The notes beneath the pieces were generated by a model. It made no database searches. It worked only from the letters and a program-made list of their open reading frames with translations, and had not been told where the DNA came from. Below, piece by piece: positions 46,062 to 56,694 of a stretch of DNA of 64,000 nt. Source of the stretch: Cyathus striatus (taxonomy: Eukaryota > Basidiomycota > Agaricomycetes > Agaricales > Nidulariaceae). The stretch's first letter is position 1; each line of letters begins with the position of its first letter. The stretch covers positions 62,001 through 126,000 of the forward strand of contig JAOVFP010000012.1 in the NCBI GenBank assembly GCA_025738555.1, in the 5' to 3' direction. Position numbers and translations under genes: made by a program.

Positions 46062-47754
46062 TTAAGATAATGATGCCCCAATTAGTGTAGGTGCCATGCA
46101 AACACCGTCTCTCGTCCTAATCTTGTGTACGCTCTTCGTAGTGGGATTAATCCATGCAGCTTCGCGTGTATCAAGAGTGATGAAACCTGTCCAAAGAGAT
46201 AACATACACTCATCATTGTATAATGATAAAAACATACCAGGTTGGATGGTCTCGAAGATTTTCTTCTTGGGATTTAGCTGTGAAAGGGGTGTACCATCTG
46301 GAAGGTCGCGTGAGTATGATAGATATCAAAGCTTAAAGGCAACTGTTAACCCACTCTCATATTCTTCTCCCTCAAAGTATACACGCTCTCCAGGCTTAGA
46401 CCCTGGAGGTGGTTGGATTAGTTCAATTCCTCCCTCCTTTCCTTCCTTTGACGTCCCCTACAGGCAAAAACATGAACATATGCCCTGCATCATGTAACAG
46501 TCCATAGTCCACCTACACAAAGAACCATAGCAAAACTTTTCACCCCACGCATATTAGCCGGCTTCAAATTACACTTTACAAGAACAATTAGCGTCAACCA
46601 AATAGAGAACTGTCCTTCTAAAAACGAACCACAGCAACGAGATACTTGTCACGCATTTGCTCAATAGGAATATAGTTTACGAGACCAGACACGACCGTTC
46701 GGGGACCAGTTTCTTCGCCAAGATCTATTTGCTGCTCGGAATATTAATATAACTCTCGACGTGCAGATAGTTAACATTACCTCAACGTACAAGCCATCGG
46801 CATCCGGATGTTTAATGACTTTTGAAAGTTTTCAGCATCAAAGTGCACAAGTGTAGCGGATCCTAGCTCACCATCAACGATGTGGCCGACACGAAGGTCA
46901 ATCATAGAGGGAATTGGCTCTCCCGCGTCCTCTGCGGCTGGTGCTACCTTCCCGCCCCCGCCCTTCTTTGATCCTTCTACATCACCCTCCTTCTTTTTCT
47001 TTTCCTTCTTCTCCTTCTTTTGAGTGTTCAATGGTGCGCCTTCGGTGCGTGCAGTAGCAGCCTCAGCATTTGGAGCGGGTACAATTTCTTGGGCAGGTGT
47101 TTGTGAAGGCCTCTTCTCCTTCACCTTCACAGGTTCAGCCTTACGTTCTATTGCCGGAGCATTTTCTAAATCAAAAACCACAGAGCTAAACCGAGAACCA
47201 GCAGATTCTTTGACAGAAGGCTCAGACTGAATGTGGTCGAAGTAGCGGGTGACCGAAGGATGCGAGTAGTATTGAGAGGGTTGGAGTCTCGACTGAGGAA
47301 TCATCCAATTCGCTATCAGAAAATGTCTGTAGTTTAAGTGTATCAACATACGACAATAGGATGTAGAGTGCCGTAGAGCGCAGCATCGGCTGCAGTAAAG
47401 TAATTTGTTGCAATATAGGTGCGAGAAATAAGTGAAATATCCAAGTTCTAGTAGATCTATCTATCAGTATGAAGTGACATTGAGAAAACTATTTCGGCGT
47501 ACGTTTAAGTTGCCTTGAGCCACTAAACTTGGCTCACCCACCTTCTCGATCCAAGTCGCGACTTCAGCTTTGTCTTCCTCCGATTCACCTACATGCTGAG
47601 AGCCATTTTTTGTGACGGAAAGAACAAGGTCTTTGACGGGCGAGTCTAGTTTCTCAACAGCAGCGCTGAAGGTCATTTTGCGAAAGTGGGAAGGTATCGA
47701 TATAAATCTTGGAGAGGATCGATAGAGTGCCCGAGTCAAATAGATTGCACTCAT
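46062..47754 (-). CDS. ARC1: ARC1/AIMP1-type tRNA-binding cofactor of aminoacyl-tRNA synthetases
   Basis: Minus strand, at least seven exons, stop at 46062-46064. The N-terminal part is a GST-C-like helical domain ('ATNYFTAADAALYGTLHPIV', 'YSHPSVTRYFDHIQ'). Next is a Lys-rich linker with KKEKKEKKKKEGD. Then comes the EMAPII/Trbp tRNA-binding OB fold: 'SMIDLRVGHIVD', 'DLGEETGPRTVVSGLVNYI', 'NLKPANMRGVKSFAMVLC', 'GGIELIQPPPGSKPGERVYF' and 'LNPKKKIFETIQP'. In yeast, Arc1 binds methionyl- and glutamyl-tRNA synthetases in the cytosol and delivers tRNA. The first 26 residues before the second Met are basic and acid-free and may target mitochondria. It faces RPC40 across 205 nt. Confidence 0.92.
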
Positions 47755-47959
47755 TTGAGCGGAAGAGGGTCATGTGATGCAATCTCAGCGCGCTGCAAAA
47801 GTTTTGGGTTTTGATTCATGCTCTTGTAATCAACCACTAGGTCCACTACCCTTCCGTGTTTTATCTTTCGCTATCCTCTTTATTTCCACCACTATCCCAC
47901 TACTTAACTTCACACAATAATATCTTTAAAACGGCAATCTTGTTGTCTAGTCTCAAAAT
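47755..47959. promoter_or_regulatory. Divergent promoter region of ARC1 and RPC40
   Basis: Only 205 nt separate the two start codons. The RPC40 side has CT-rich tracts (47868-47912) before the ATG. No clear TATA box. Both genes serve protein-synthesis capacity, so shared control is plausible but not shown. Confidence 0.5.
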
Positions 47960-49424
47960 ATGTCCGACGTAGACCCTCGGCGGATCGTTCATGTAGAGGC
48001 AGAGCGCGTTAGCCATGTATCTAGCACCGACTATCCAGGTCACTATCCAGATGAGGACCACAGCTGGGATTTAGAGAAGTTTAAACAGGTGCGCGTGAAG
48101 TCCTCTGGCGTATTTTATAACACCTCATTCACTCACGCTCACGCAAGGGCAGAGTCTGAAAGTTGAAGTGACTCGCCTTTCCAATCGATCCATAGAGTTC
48201 GATCTTGTGGGAGTTGATGCTTCAGTTGCCAATGCGTTCAGAAGAATTATGATTGCTGAGGTGCATCACTAGTCTCTTGGTATTTATCGCTTAGTACTTA
48301 CTTGATCCAGGTTCCAACAGTCGCAATTGAACATGTTTATGTCTGGAATAATACTACAGTCGTTCAGGACGAGGTGCTTGCTCATCGTATAGGCTTAGTG
48401 CCGTTGGATGTCGATCCTGCCTTGATAGAAATGAAAGCCGGTATGGTTTTGTCCAGTCCACCCACCGCATGCTTGCCTTTTTACTTAAAAAAAATAGACC
48501 CCACAGACACTGCAACGGATCGGAACACTCTGGTTTTCCACCTGAAGCTTTCTTGCACCCATAATCCTTTGTATAAGCCTCCAAAATCGTCAAAAATTTC
48601 GGCCCTTCATGTAAAATCCGTCCCTTCTTCTGGTGTTCCAATTTCCGGCGTTGTTCCATCGGATCTACCTGCACCGTCCCCCGATGAGCTTTATGTCAAC
48701 CACGAGTTGAAGTCAGGTCATCTTCAATGGCAACCAGCAGGAGAGCAAGAAGATGTTTTTGGGAACACTCCTCCTGCGCCCGCAAATAAAGATATTGTGT
48801 TGGCGAAAATGAGGCCCGGTCAGGAAGTTGAAATAGAGATGCATGCCGTAAAAGGAGTGGGGAAAGATCATGCAAAATTTAGTCCCGTTGGTCAGTAGCG
48901 TACATGCTCAAAATTTCTTTTGTTCCCCAACTTAATGACGCTACTGATTTATCCGTTATATAGCTACGGCATCATATCGCCTGCTCCCGCTCATCAAAAT
49001 TCTCCAGCCCATACCTCCAAATCAGGCAAATAAATTTGCATCATGCTTCGCACCTAGCGTTATTCGCATTGATCCTAAGACAGGCGAAGTGTCAGTGGAC
49101 GAGCGAAATGTGAGAAGAGATACTGTTAGCCGAGAAGTACTACGACATTCCGAATTTGTGGACAAAGTGCAGTTGGGAAGAGTAAGAGATTACTTTTTGT
49201 GTACGTATTAGTCCACTGGAAGTTCCTCCTTTCCTTTCAAGGCTTATATTTTTTTTCATATTGCAGTCAGCGTCGAATCTGAAGGTCCCTATGCTCCAGA
49301 GCGTCTTCTTCCCGAAGCTGTTAAAGTAATGCGAGGAAAACTTGCAATGATCAAGAAAGCCGTTGTGTCTTTGACTCAGGGCGAGGGCGAGGGCGAGGAA
49401 GATGCTGAAATGGCAGAAGGATAG
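47960..49424 (+). CDS. RPC40: RNA polymerase I and III subunit AC40
   Basis: Exons 47960-48088, 48153-48260, 48311-48890 (probably split by a 57-nt in-frame intron at 48441-48497), 48964-49200 and 49267-49424. They give 403 residues, or 384 after removing that intron. Alpha-subunit dimerisation sequence is clear: 'VEVTRLSNRSIEFDLVGVDASVANAFRRIMIAE', then 'VPTVAIEHVYVWNNTTVVQDEVLAHRIGLVPL', the hallmark of RPB3/AC40 proteins. The C-terminus has GEGEGEE. The protein pairs with AC19 to nucleate assembly of Pol I and Pol III. BRF1, another Pol III factor, lies 4.6 kb away. Convergent with the oxygenase gene. Confidence 0.95.
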
Positions 49425-49604
49425 ATGGGAGACTAAAAGCTTGGTAGGTAGAATTGTTATTGTACTTACAGAGTTCTATTTACTTTGATAGCTTGTGAAA
49501 ATTGGGGGAGACAGATTACGAACGCCACAACTGGATAACTCATTTTACCCCTGCCTAGCATCAGGACGGTGTTAATACAGGCTACGAGCAATGGTTGTGT
49601 CTGC

Positions 49605-51097
49605 TCAGTTATCATATCTGCCGCTTTCTCCAGTAAAGTTGTTTCCAACTTTCTTCACTAAGAAATTGCCGTAAATTACAGAAGGGTAGTCCGACCCCTC
49701 TGCTATATTCTCCTTTACTTTGATACGGCGCGCGGCATCTAAGGGTTTGACTGTAGCATCGAAGCTGGGTTCGTAGAAGAATGGTATGCTGTAAACCGGT
49801 TGTGAATGCCACTAGTCAAGGAAATATTTATTACTTACGAGACGCTGCGTTTCGTAGTGAAGGTGAGCATACATTAACCGCAATCGTAACGAGCAACTCA
49901 CCGATAGTTAGATCCTCTGTGGACTACCCGATGCAATGTGGACCGATACAGCCCATTCGTCCATACTTCCCACACTTTTAGCCGCAAGTCAGCATAATTA
50001 GAGACTTAAGTACATACCAAAACGACGAACGCGAACTCACTTTCTCCTATGTTGCACACAATACAGCCCGGAATAGGATCTGCATTGATCCACACTCCTT
50101 CGTCACCCCCCTGTTCATCGGGTAGTCCTGAAACGTCTGATTGCTGCACAAGTCCAGGCTTCCTAAGGAATACTTGCAGTGCTGATGGTGTTGAATCTGC
50201 ATACAAGAACCTAATAGTTTAAAATATATGGATGAGGAACATAAAATATTTCCATATCCTTAGACATACGTCAGACAGCCGTAATCTCTAAGGGATGGTT
50301 AGCTCTGGGGCTTTAAATGGTTCACACATCGTACTTATGGGCCCCACAGGAAAAGCCATCATGGTCATTTGGAAGAGGTGGATAACCTGGTGGCGAATTA
50401 TAAATAGCGTTCACGCGATATAGAGACCCACTGTACTTACCTATAATCCTCATCACCCAGAAGCTGTCATCGACTTGACCACGCAGTTCTTGCCATTCTT
50501 CACGCGTCATACCCAACCCATTTGCCATCCTGCAAGGAATCATTAATCAATCATCACAGTCACTACCTGAGAACTTAAGCAGCTTACGCCTCCATGACGA
50601 TCATTCCTAACATCTTCATCTTTTCTATCCAAATGTTATATTTCTCCTTGAATTCTGGGATCTCCGGCCATTGATTCTCGCCCCAAAGTGGCTTAGTCTT
50701 ATCAGAGTTCTCTACCGGGCGATAGAAGTCGATTCCTTCGTGATTATCCGCTTTACCGTTTGTCACGTTTTCCTTAGTCTCGCATAACCTGTAGGTATAT
50801 ACATTAACGTACGCGTACACGATTAGAAGTATAGATAAAACCTCTCGCGTAGTCCTGATTCTTGAGAGATAACTTATCTTTCTCTTCCTGAGGAAGGGTG
50901 AAGAACTGGCGGGCAAGCGTAGTCAATTCTTCAGGCTCAGAAGGGTTAACGTAGGCAGAGATATCGAGATAAAAGAAGCCATAGCTGACACAGGCATTGT
51001 GCAGAGTGGTCGAAGCGGCTGCACGTGCCTGGGTGTTGCTTTGGCCGTTGGCGAGAAAGGGTGCAATGCTGATGATAGGAAGTGTACTGGGCGTCAT
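49605..51097 (-). CDS. 2-oxoglutarate/Fe(II) oxygenase, isopenicillin-N-synthase-like
   Basis: Minus strand, about seven short exons, from ATG 51097 (MTPSTLPIISIAPFL) to TGA at 49605-49607. The N-terminal DIOX_N domain shows 'CVSYGFFYLDISAYV' and 'FFTLPQEEKDKLSLKN'. The double-stranded beta helix has iron ligands H and D in 'GAHKDYGCLTFLYAD' (joined by splicing), distal His in 'STLHRVVHRGSNYR' and the oxoglutarate-binding Arg/Ser in 'RVSVPFFYEP'. Members oxidise small molecules such as alkaloids, gibberellins or flavonoid-like compounds; the substrate cannot be told. No biosynthetic cluster surrounds it. A longer start at 51196 adds a hydrophobic segment and is less likely. Confidence 0.9.
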
Positions 51098-51377
51098 GAC
51101 CGTGTATAGTGATAACAAAGAGAAGTGGACCAGGGAATGACTTATTGATAGATGAATCGGAATTAGGAACTGGGAGTAGTACTTAGATATGTACAAGGCG
51201 TAGATAAGGTCACATTACTCGTCCAGTCCAATAATGATAAAATAAAAAGCTATATCAATTCGCAGTGTCCCACTTCAAAAAAAGACTGAAAATTACAACG
51301 TCATCCACAATGTATCCCGAATACTTTTCTCAGCACAGCGCATGTCTACAGAAAATTTCTTGTAAGCGTGCCGCTCC

Positions 51378-52592
51378 TCAGCCAGGACGGTCGCTTTGCG
51401 AGTAGATGGTTCGGCCAGTACTCTGAGCAGGACGGCCAAACGGCGCCGCGGGACCTTGAAGAAAACCGCTCGCAGGGCCGGTGAAGTGTCCTGGCCACGG
51501 AGACTCTTCATGATGGTACGGCAGGGCTAAGGATGTTTGATAATTTCGGTGAGATGGAGGGGGAATGTCAAGATGGTCATCGTACGGGGTTCTTGTTTCC
51601 GACCGGGGCAAAGAGGACGAGAGTCCATTGGCGGCCGGCGATGCTCTGGACACTGAAGTCGCGGGCGTGTCTCCATTGCTGGGCGCACTTCTGTGACTTC
51701 GAGTGTCTGTTCGAGGAGCAAGCTCTTCTACCCTAAGACTTCGTGTGCCGTTTACAGTTGCGTTTGATATCGATGGACCAGCATGGGATACACTTATTCC
51801 GTTCACTTTTTCGATACCATTGCTGGGAGTAACGGAAGGTTGAGGTGTGCCCTTTTCCGCCGGTAGTGACTTTTCGGTTGAGGGGCCAGGTTCAGGACTG
51901 CCACGTTCTCGTTCTTCGCGCAAGAGTAACGCATCGTGCAAAGAGATGGGTTGGGGGACAGTGTCTGGAATAATGTATGAGAGAGCCGGATATGAGTAAA
52001 CCGGAAAGGGCTGACCCACAAGGAAATTCAACTCTCTATACCGTTTTACTGCCCAGGCTAAAGGATGTATTAGTTGTGGCTAGGTTGTTCTGGTTTAATC
52101 AGAAGAAACGCACCCATATCTGGATAAGTGACAGAGGTTGGTCTCCGTTCTGTTGCAGACTTTTCGTGTGCTGCCAGAACCATGCGTTTTATGAATTCTT
52201 CCTAGAAGAAATGGTATGAGAGGCGTTAGAAAGTCTTATTTTGGGACATACAGTAGCAACAGACAGAAGGAAGAAGCCTTCTTTCGACAGAGCCAAGTCG
52301 CCGGTTACACCTTAAACGTTTGTTACTATGGAACACATGTTGCTGAAGGCAAGAAAAGCAGGCTAGTACCGTCCGCTTGGATTATATTTTCCATGCGTGC
52401 TGAGGGAAGAAGTGACTGGCCCGGTGTGCGTTGGCCAGCTCTGACATTGGTGGATGTGGCAGCGGAATCGTCATCCTGGTCGTCGAGGTCAGAGTCGGAA
52501 TCAAGCTGGTCGACTTCGTCCTCAACGTCAGACTCGATGTCAGCGGTGGAGGAGGGAAGATGAAATGGGGGAGTGGGTGAGTGGGAGGACAT
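51378..52592 (-). CDS. Histone-fold protein, Dpb3/POLE4/CHRAC-like
   Basis: Minus strand, ATG 52592, TGA at 51378-51380, four or more exons. An acidic N-terminus (DIESDVEDEVDQLDSDSD) precedes a histone fold of the CBF/NF-Y type: 'LLPSARMENIIQADG', 'GDLALSKEGFFLLSVAT', 'EEFIKRMVLAAHEKS', 'VTYPDMA', 'LNFLVDTVPQPI'. 'LP.AR...I...D...LS.E..FL...AT..F' is the pattern of Dpb3, POLE4 and CHRAC1, which pair with another histone-fold partner in DNA polymerase epsilon or chromatin remodelling. The C-terminal 200 residues are Pro/Ser-rich, disordered, and absent from the small yeast and human proteins. Exact paralogue identity is uncertain. Confidence 0.8.
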
Positions 52593-52884
52593 GGGAGGAG
52601 GAAGAGGGGGGATGGGAAGAGCTGGGAAGGGACGTAAGGGGAGATTGAAAAGGGAAGATGGAGGGCAGTACTATTCGAGGATGCTCCGAAGGGTGGCTTG
52701 CAGACCGGTTGACGAGGGGGCCAGGGCTTTGTCCATGTGGGTGGGACTTTCACGGCGCTTCACGATCACGTTCAAATCTTTTGCCTCAGGACGCGTCAAA
52801 AAGTTTCATTTATCTCTCGGACTCTTCCGTCTCTGAAACAGCATACATTATACTACTACAATGTGTATCGATACAAAGCGAGTC

Positions 52885-53496
52885 CTAGTCGATGGGAATC
52901 GTCGTCGTCGCCTTATCCTCTGCCTTCTCCACTGCAACCGTAAGAACACCGTGGTCCAACTTGGCGCTGACCTTAGTCGGGTCAACAGGTCGAGGAAGCC
53001 ACACTGTCCGTGTAAAGGAGAAGTTGCGGGTATATGGGCGCTCAGAAGAGAGCTGGACCGCATTTTGTTGGTCTGATTTGGACACAACTTGTGTATCTGT
53101 TTCTGCAGCAATCGCCAATAATGAATGCCTGTCTAAGACTGAAGACCACAAGAATATAAACTCACTTTGGGTGGGTTCTGCACTTTGCTTATCCTCTGTC
53201 GGGGTCGCCTTAGGTCCTTCAAAGACCTTACCCTCTATGGTAATGCTCCTACCGCTGTCCCCGATCCGGACTTCGAGATTTTCCTTCTTTATGCCGGGCA
53301 GGTCAGCGTCAACAATGTACTGGTCACCTTCCTCTCGCAAGTCTACGGCAGGGCGAACAAAACCCCCAGTGAAAGCGTCGGGCGTTTGGAAAGTGGAGGG
53401 GATATTATATAAGGAAGCAGGAGTGCGACCCAGAGGCTCTTCCAGGAGTCGGAAGAAGGGTCGGAATTCATTGAAGAGCTGACGAGAGATAGACAT
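52885..53496 (-). CDS. Small heat-shock protein, Hsp20 family
   Basis: Minus strand, exons 53496-53166 and 53102-52885, intron 63 nt, 182 residues. N-terminal arm 'MSISRQLFNEFRPFFRLLEEP' is followed by an alpha-crystallin domain: 'FVRPAVDLREEGDQYIVDADLPGIKKENLEVRIGD', 'ITIEGKV', an inserted loop with 'PTEDKQSAEPTQ', 'RNFSFTRTVWLPRPVD' and 'KLDHGVLTVAVEK'. The tail ends IPID, an I-x-I-like anchor (I-P-I). These proteins form oligomers that hold unfolding proteins in the cytosol. A TATA box and a heat-shock element lie upstream. It is divergent from BRF1. Confidence 0.95.
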   Translation of the reverse strand: MSISRQLFNEFRPFFRLLEEPLGRTPASLYNIPSTFQTPDAFTGGFVRPAVDLREEGDQYIVDADLPGIKKENLEVRIGDSGRSITIEGKVFEGPKATPTEDKQSAEPTQSEFIFLWSSVLDRHSLLAIAAETDTQVVSKSDQQNAVQLSSERPYTRNFSFTRTVWLPRPVDPTKVSAKLDHGVLTVAVEKAEDKATTTIPID

Positions 53497-54000
53497 GGAT
53501 TAGAAATAGTCAGACGAGGTTGTTCTGAAGACAGGTCATGACTGCAGTCATGGTTTATATACGCAAGGGAGCGGGGATTCTGGAGCATGTCGGAAAGTCC
53601 TAGAATGAGCACAAGACCATGACCGCGGTCGAGACGATTTATTTGCGGTGATGCAATGTTTCCATGTCACAGTCACAGACTCACATTCCACTGTCCAGCG
53701 CTTCCCCCACGTGACTCATCCCTAATTATCACACATTCGTTTTGCCCAAATCACATCGGCGTCTATTCGTTTATCTCCTTGCACTTGTCTTCCCTTTATC
53801 CTCCTTTATTTTTATTTTCCCCCTCTTTTTCCTCTTATTTTATCGCAGGCAGTGATATATTTTTATTCCACTCGTTCCCGTGAGTAAGATGTGTTTACCT
53901 ACCAAACGTCACCGGTTCACCCTTTGATCCATCGCGACACGCCCAGGTCTCCTTGCTTCCGCATCTCACTGTATTATCTTGTTCTTTATAATCTTCTTCA
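53497..54000. other. Intergenic region between HSP20 and BRF1
   Basis: 504 nt divergent promoter. The left half holds the heat-shock signals, the right half (53740-53880) is strongly CT-rich as in many fungal leaders before BRF1. No gene. Confidence 0.5.
53554..53606 (-). promoter_or_regulatory. TATA box and heat-shock element of the Hsp20 gene
   Basis: On the minus strand a TATATAAA (53554-53561) lies about 60 bp before the ATG. About 30 bp further upstream, 53592-53606 reads GGAAA-GTCCT-AGAAT, three alternating 5-bp units of the heat-shock factor site (nGAAn nTTCn nGAAn) with one mismatch in the middle unit. TTCTGAAG at 53522-53529 may be a further half site. Confidence 0.65.
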
Positions 54001-56429
54001 ATGGTGCGTACTTCCGCCCATTGTCTCGATACCTCATACATATTACCCCACGAAGCCTGTCTGCAGTGATTGCGGTGGGACTGTAATCGAATATGACCAT
54101 GCTGCCGGTAACGGTTTCTGCGTCAAGTGCGGTACCGTTGTGGAGGAAAATACTATCGTAAACGAAATTGCCTTCGGGGAGTCTTCTAATGGTGCTGCCA
54201 TTGTACAAGGATCGTTTGTTGCCCAAGGAGCAAGTCAGTCGCCAACTCACATGCAGAAGTCTTTTGCTCTGACTCTTTGTTTCAGCACATGCTCGTATGA
54301 CTGGCCCTTACGGAAACCGGGGGAGCAACGAATCTAGAGAGCAAACTATCGCAAATGGTTCGTGTTCTGTATATATTTCACTTCTTCATCTCGTTCCTCT
54401 ACCTGGTGGACAAAGGACTTTTGTCGAGGCTGTATTAATACCAGTTTTCAGCGAGCAAGAAGATTCAAAGCATTGCATCTGTTCTCCGTCTATCTGAAGT
54501 TGTCTGCTTGGCAGCTACCCGTTTATATACCCTCGCTGTCGAACACAAATTCACCAAAGGGCGAAAGAGCCTCAATGTCGTGGCAGTGTGTCTTTATGTA
54601 GCATGCCGACAAAAGGAGACACGAAATTATATGCTTATTGACTTCTCTGATCTTCTACAGGTAATAAAAATTTCGGTAGATTTCGTAAATGCTTATTTTC
54701 TTTCACAGGTAAATGTCTTCGAGCTCGGTCACACCTATCTTCAGCTCGTCCAGACACTCAATCTCCGGTTGCCACTTGTTGATCCCTCTCATTACATCTC
54801 TCGGTTTGCCGCACTCCTAGAGTTTGGTGATGAAACCCACAAAGTTGCAACAGATGCTGTTCGGTTGGTCCAACGATTCGACAGGGATTGGATGACACGA
54901 GGTCGAAGACCTGCTGGTATATGCGGAGCTGCACTCCTTCTAGCTGCACGAATGAACAACTTCCGTAGATCAGTGGAGGAAATTGTTCAAGTGGTTAAGA
55001 TCGCCGATACAACATTGAAAAAGCGTCTTGATGAGTTTAAGGCCACACCTAGTGGTAGTCTTACACTGGCAGACTTCCGGAATGTGTGGCTGGAAGAAGA
55101 AATGGACCCACCAGCGTTCACGAAGGGAAAGGAACGCGAAGACAATGCACGCCTGTCTCAGCTGGAGTCCTTGGAAAACGGGGATGGAGAAGAGGAGGAA
55201 TACACAGAGAAGAGGAAGATAAAGGTCGGTGGAACAAGAGGGAAGAAAGGAAAGGAAAGGAAAGGAAAACGAAGACGAGGTGCAGAAAGTGAAGAGGAAG
55301 GAGAAAATCCTAAAGACGTTTCCGAACCAACTGAAAAGTCTGAGCCGTCAAGTCGTCCTGCAGTGGACCCATCGTTGTTAAACAAAGGGATTCTAGCTGG
55401 AACTCAAGAGCCGCTGTTTGGACCAGATGGCGATGATGAGGAAGAGGATCTTAGCAATATCGATCCCATCCTTCTTCAACCAACAGCAACAACCAGTTCA
55501 AAAGATGTCACCGCTACATTAACATCAACGCAGGATACATTAGTAGATGAAACTGTTTCTACTGTGCTAGCAGAGGAAGTTTCAACATTTCTTGAAAATG
55601 AACAGGGTTCCATGTTAAGTGAAGCTTTGACCGAGGCAGAAGAACGACGACGTGCACAAATATCCGTAGTTGACGAGCTTATGGGACTGGATGAGGAAGA
55701 ACTGGATCGCTTCATTCTCACTGACGAAGAAGTGAAGATCAAGGAGCGAGTCTGGGTTGAGCTAAATCGGGACTACTTGGAAGCACTTGCAGGTGAGTTC
55801 AACTGTACTCATCAGAGCCAAATGTGCTCGTTTCAATATTGTGTTTTTTGCTAACTGGCTTTCTTCATTTCCATGTAGCTAAAGGTGACCAAGATTCGTC
55901 AGCAACGACCAAGAGCCGGAAGGTTCGTATCTCGCCTGTTGAAATCTTTTTTCTGCTAGCTTTTATTCTACTATTTACCATTATTTATCTTTTCGGTAGT
56001 AAGTTACTGACTTGGAACATACTTATACAGCGTCGAAAAACGAACAACAAGCCTCGGGATGCTTCCACTCCAGCCGGCGGGACAGCAGCGGAGTCCGTAC
56101 GAAACCTTATCAAGAAAAATCCAAAGTATAGCAAAAGGATTAATTACGATGCTTTAAAAGATCTGTTCGTGGATAGTGGTGGTCTCCCGTCAATCGCAGC
56201 GGATATGACTACAGGGATTGACGACAAGGACGACGCGGACCTATATACGATGAGTTTGGACGACAAGAGTGATACGGAGGGCATGTCGATGGTTATTGTC
56301 GAGGAGGCTGGAACCGTTTCTGGTGCTCCAGTTCAGCTGCCGCTTGGTCTTGACGCAGACGGTTATAGTGAAGACGAGAAGGGTGATGATGATATAGAAT
56401 GGGACGATCCTTATGAACAGGAAGTGTAA
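54001..56429 (+). CDS. BRF1: BRF1 subunit of TFIIIB
   Basis: The zinc ribbon C-S-D-C...C-V-K-C is preceded in frame by an AG acceptor at 54054-54055. The only good start is ATG 54001-54003, followed directly by GTGCGT, so exon 1 would be just the ATG and the protein starts MPVCSDCGG. Two cyclin-like TFIIB repeats follow: 'IASVLRLSEVVCLAATRLYTLA'...'VVAVCLYVACRQ' and 'LEFGDETHKVATDAVRLVQRF'...'AGICGAALLLAARMNNFRRS'. A Lys/Glu-rich middle precedes the Brf1 homology block that binds TBP ('LMGLDEEELDRFILTDEEVKIKERVW') and an acidic C-terminus. BRF1 brings Pol III to tRNA and 5S genes. A hydrophobic stretch near 55924-56030 is intron. Confidence 0.93.
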
Positions 56430-56694
56430 TGGAAAAAGAAAGCTTAATAACCCAAATGCTTTATATCTTGGATCTTTGTACTCAATTTGTACTTGTGCAG
56501 TTCTTGTTGAAATCATTTACCATATTTAGATTGTTGCATTGTTGCATACATATTACAGTAATACAACCTTCACGGATTGTACAATGAAATAGCCTGTCAA
56601 AACTATATATATACGTACAAATGTAAAAAGATTATTTCCTACCTAGATAACACAAATAATGGGTATTGTACATTGATCTTTATGTAATGTATAG

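Noticed and set aside
46096..46497. Plus-strand frame of 133 codons with a signal-peptide-like start, looking like a small secreted protein
   Set aside because: The minus strand over the same bases encodes conserved exons of ARC1 ('GGIELIQPPPGSKPGERVYF', 'LNPKKKIFETIQP'), so this is an antisense shadow.
55924..56030. Hydrophobic segment in BRF1 suggesting a membrane anchor
   Set aside because: It starts with GTTCGT, ends with an AG acceptor and separates two conserved basic segments; it is an intron.
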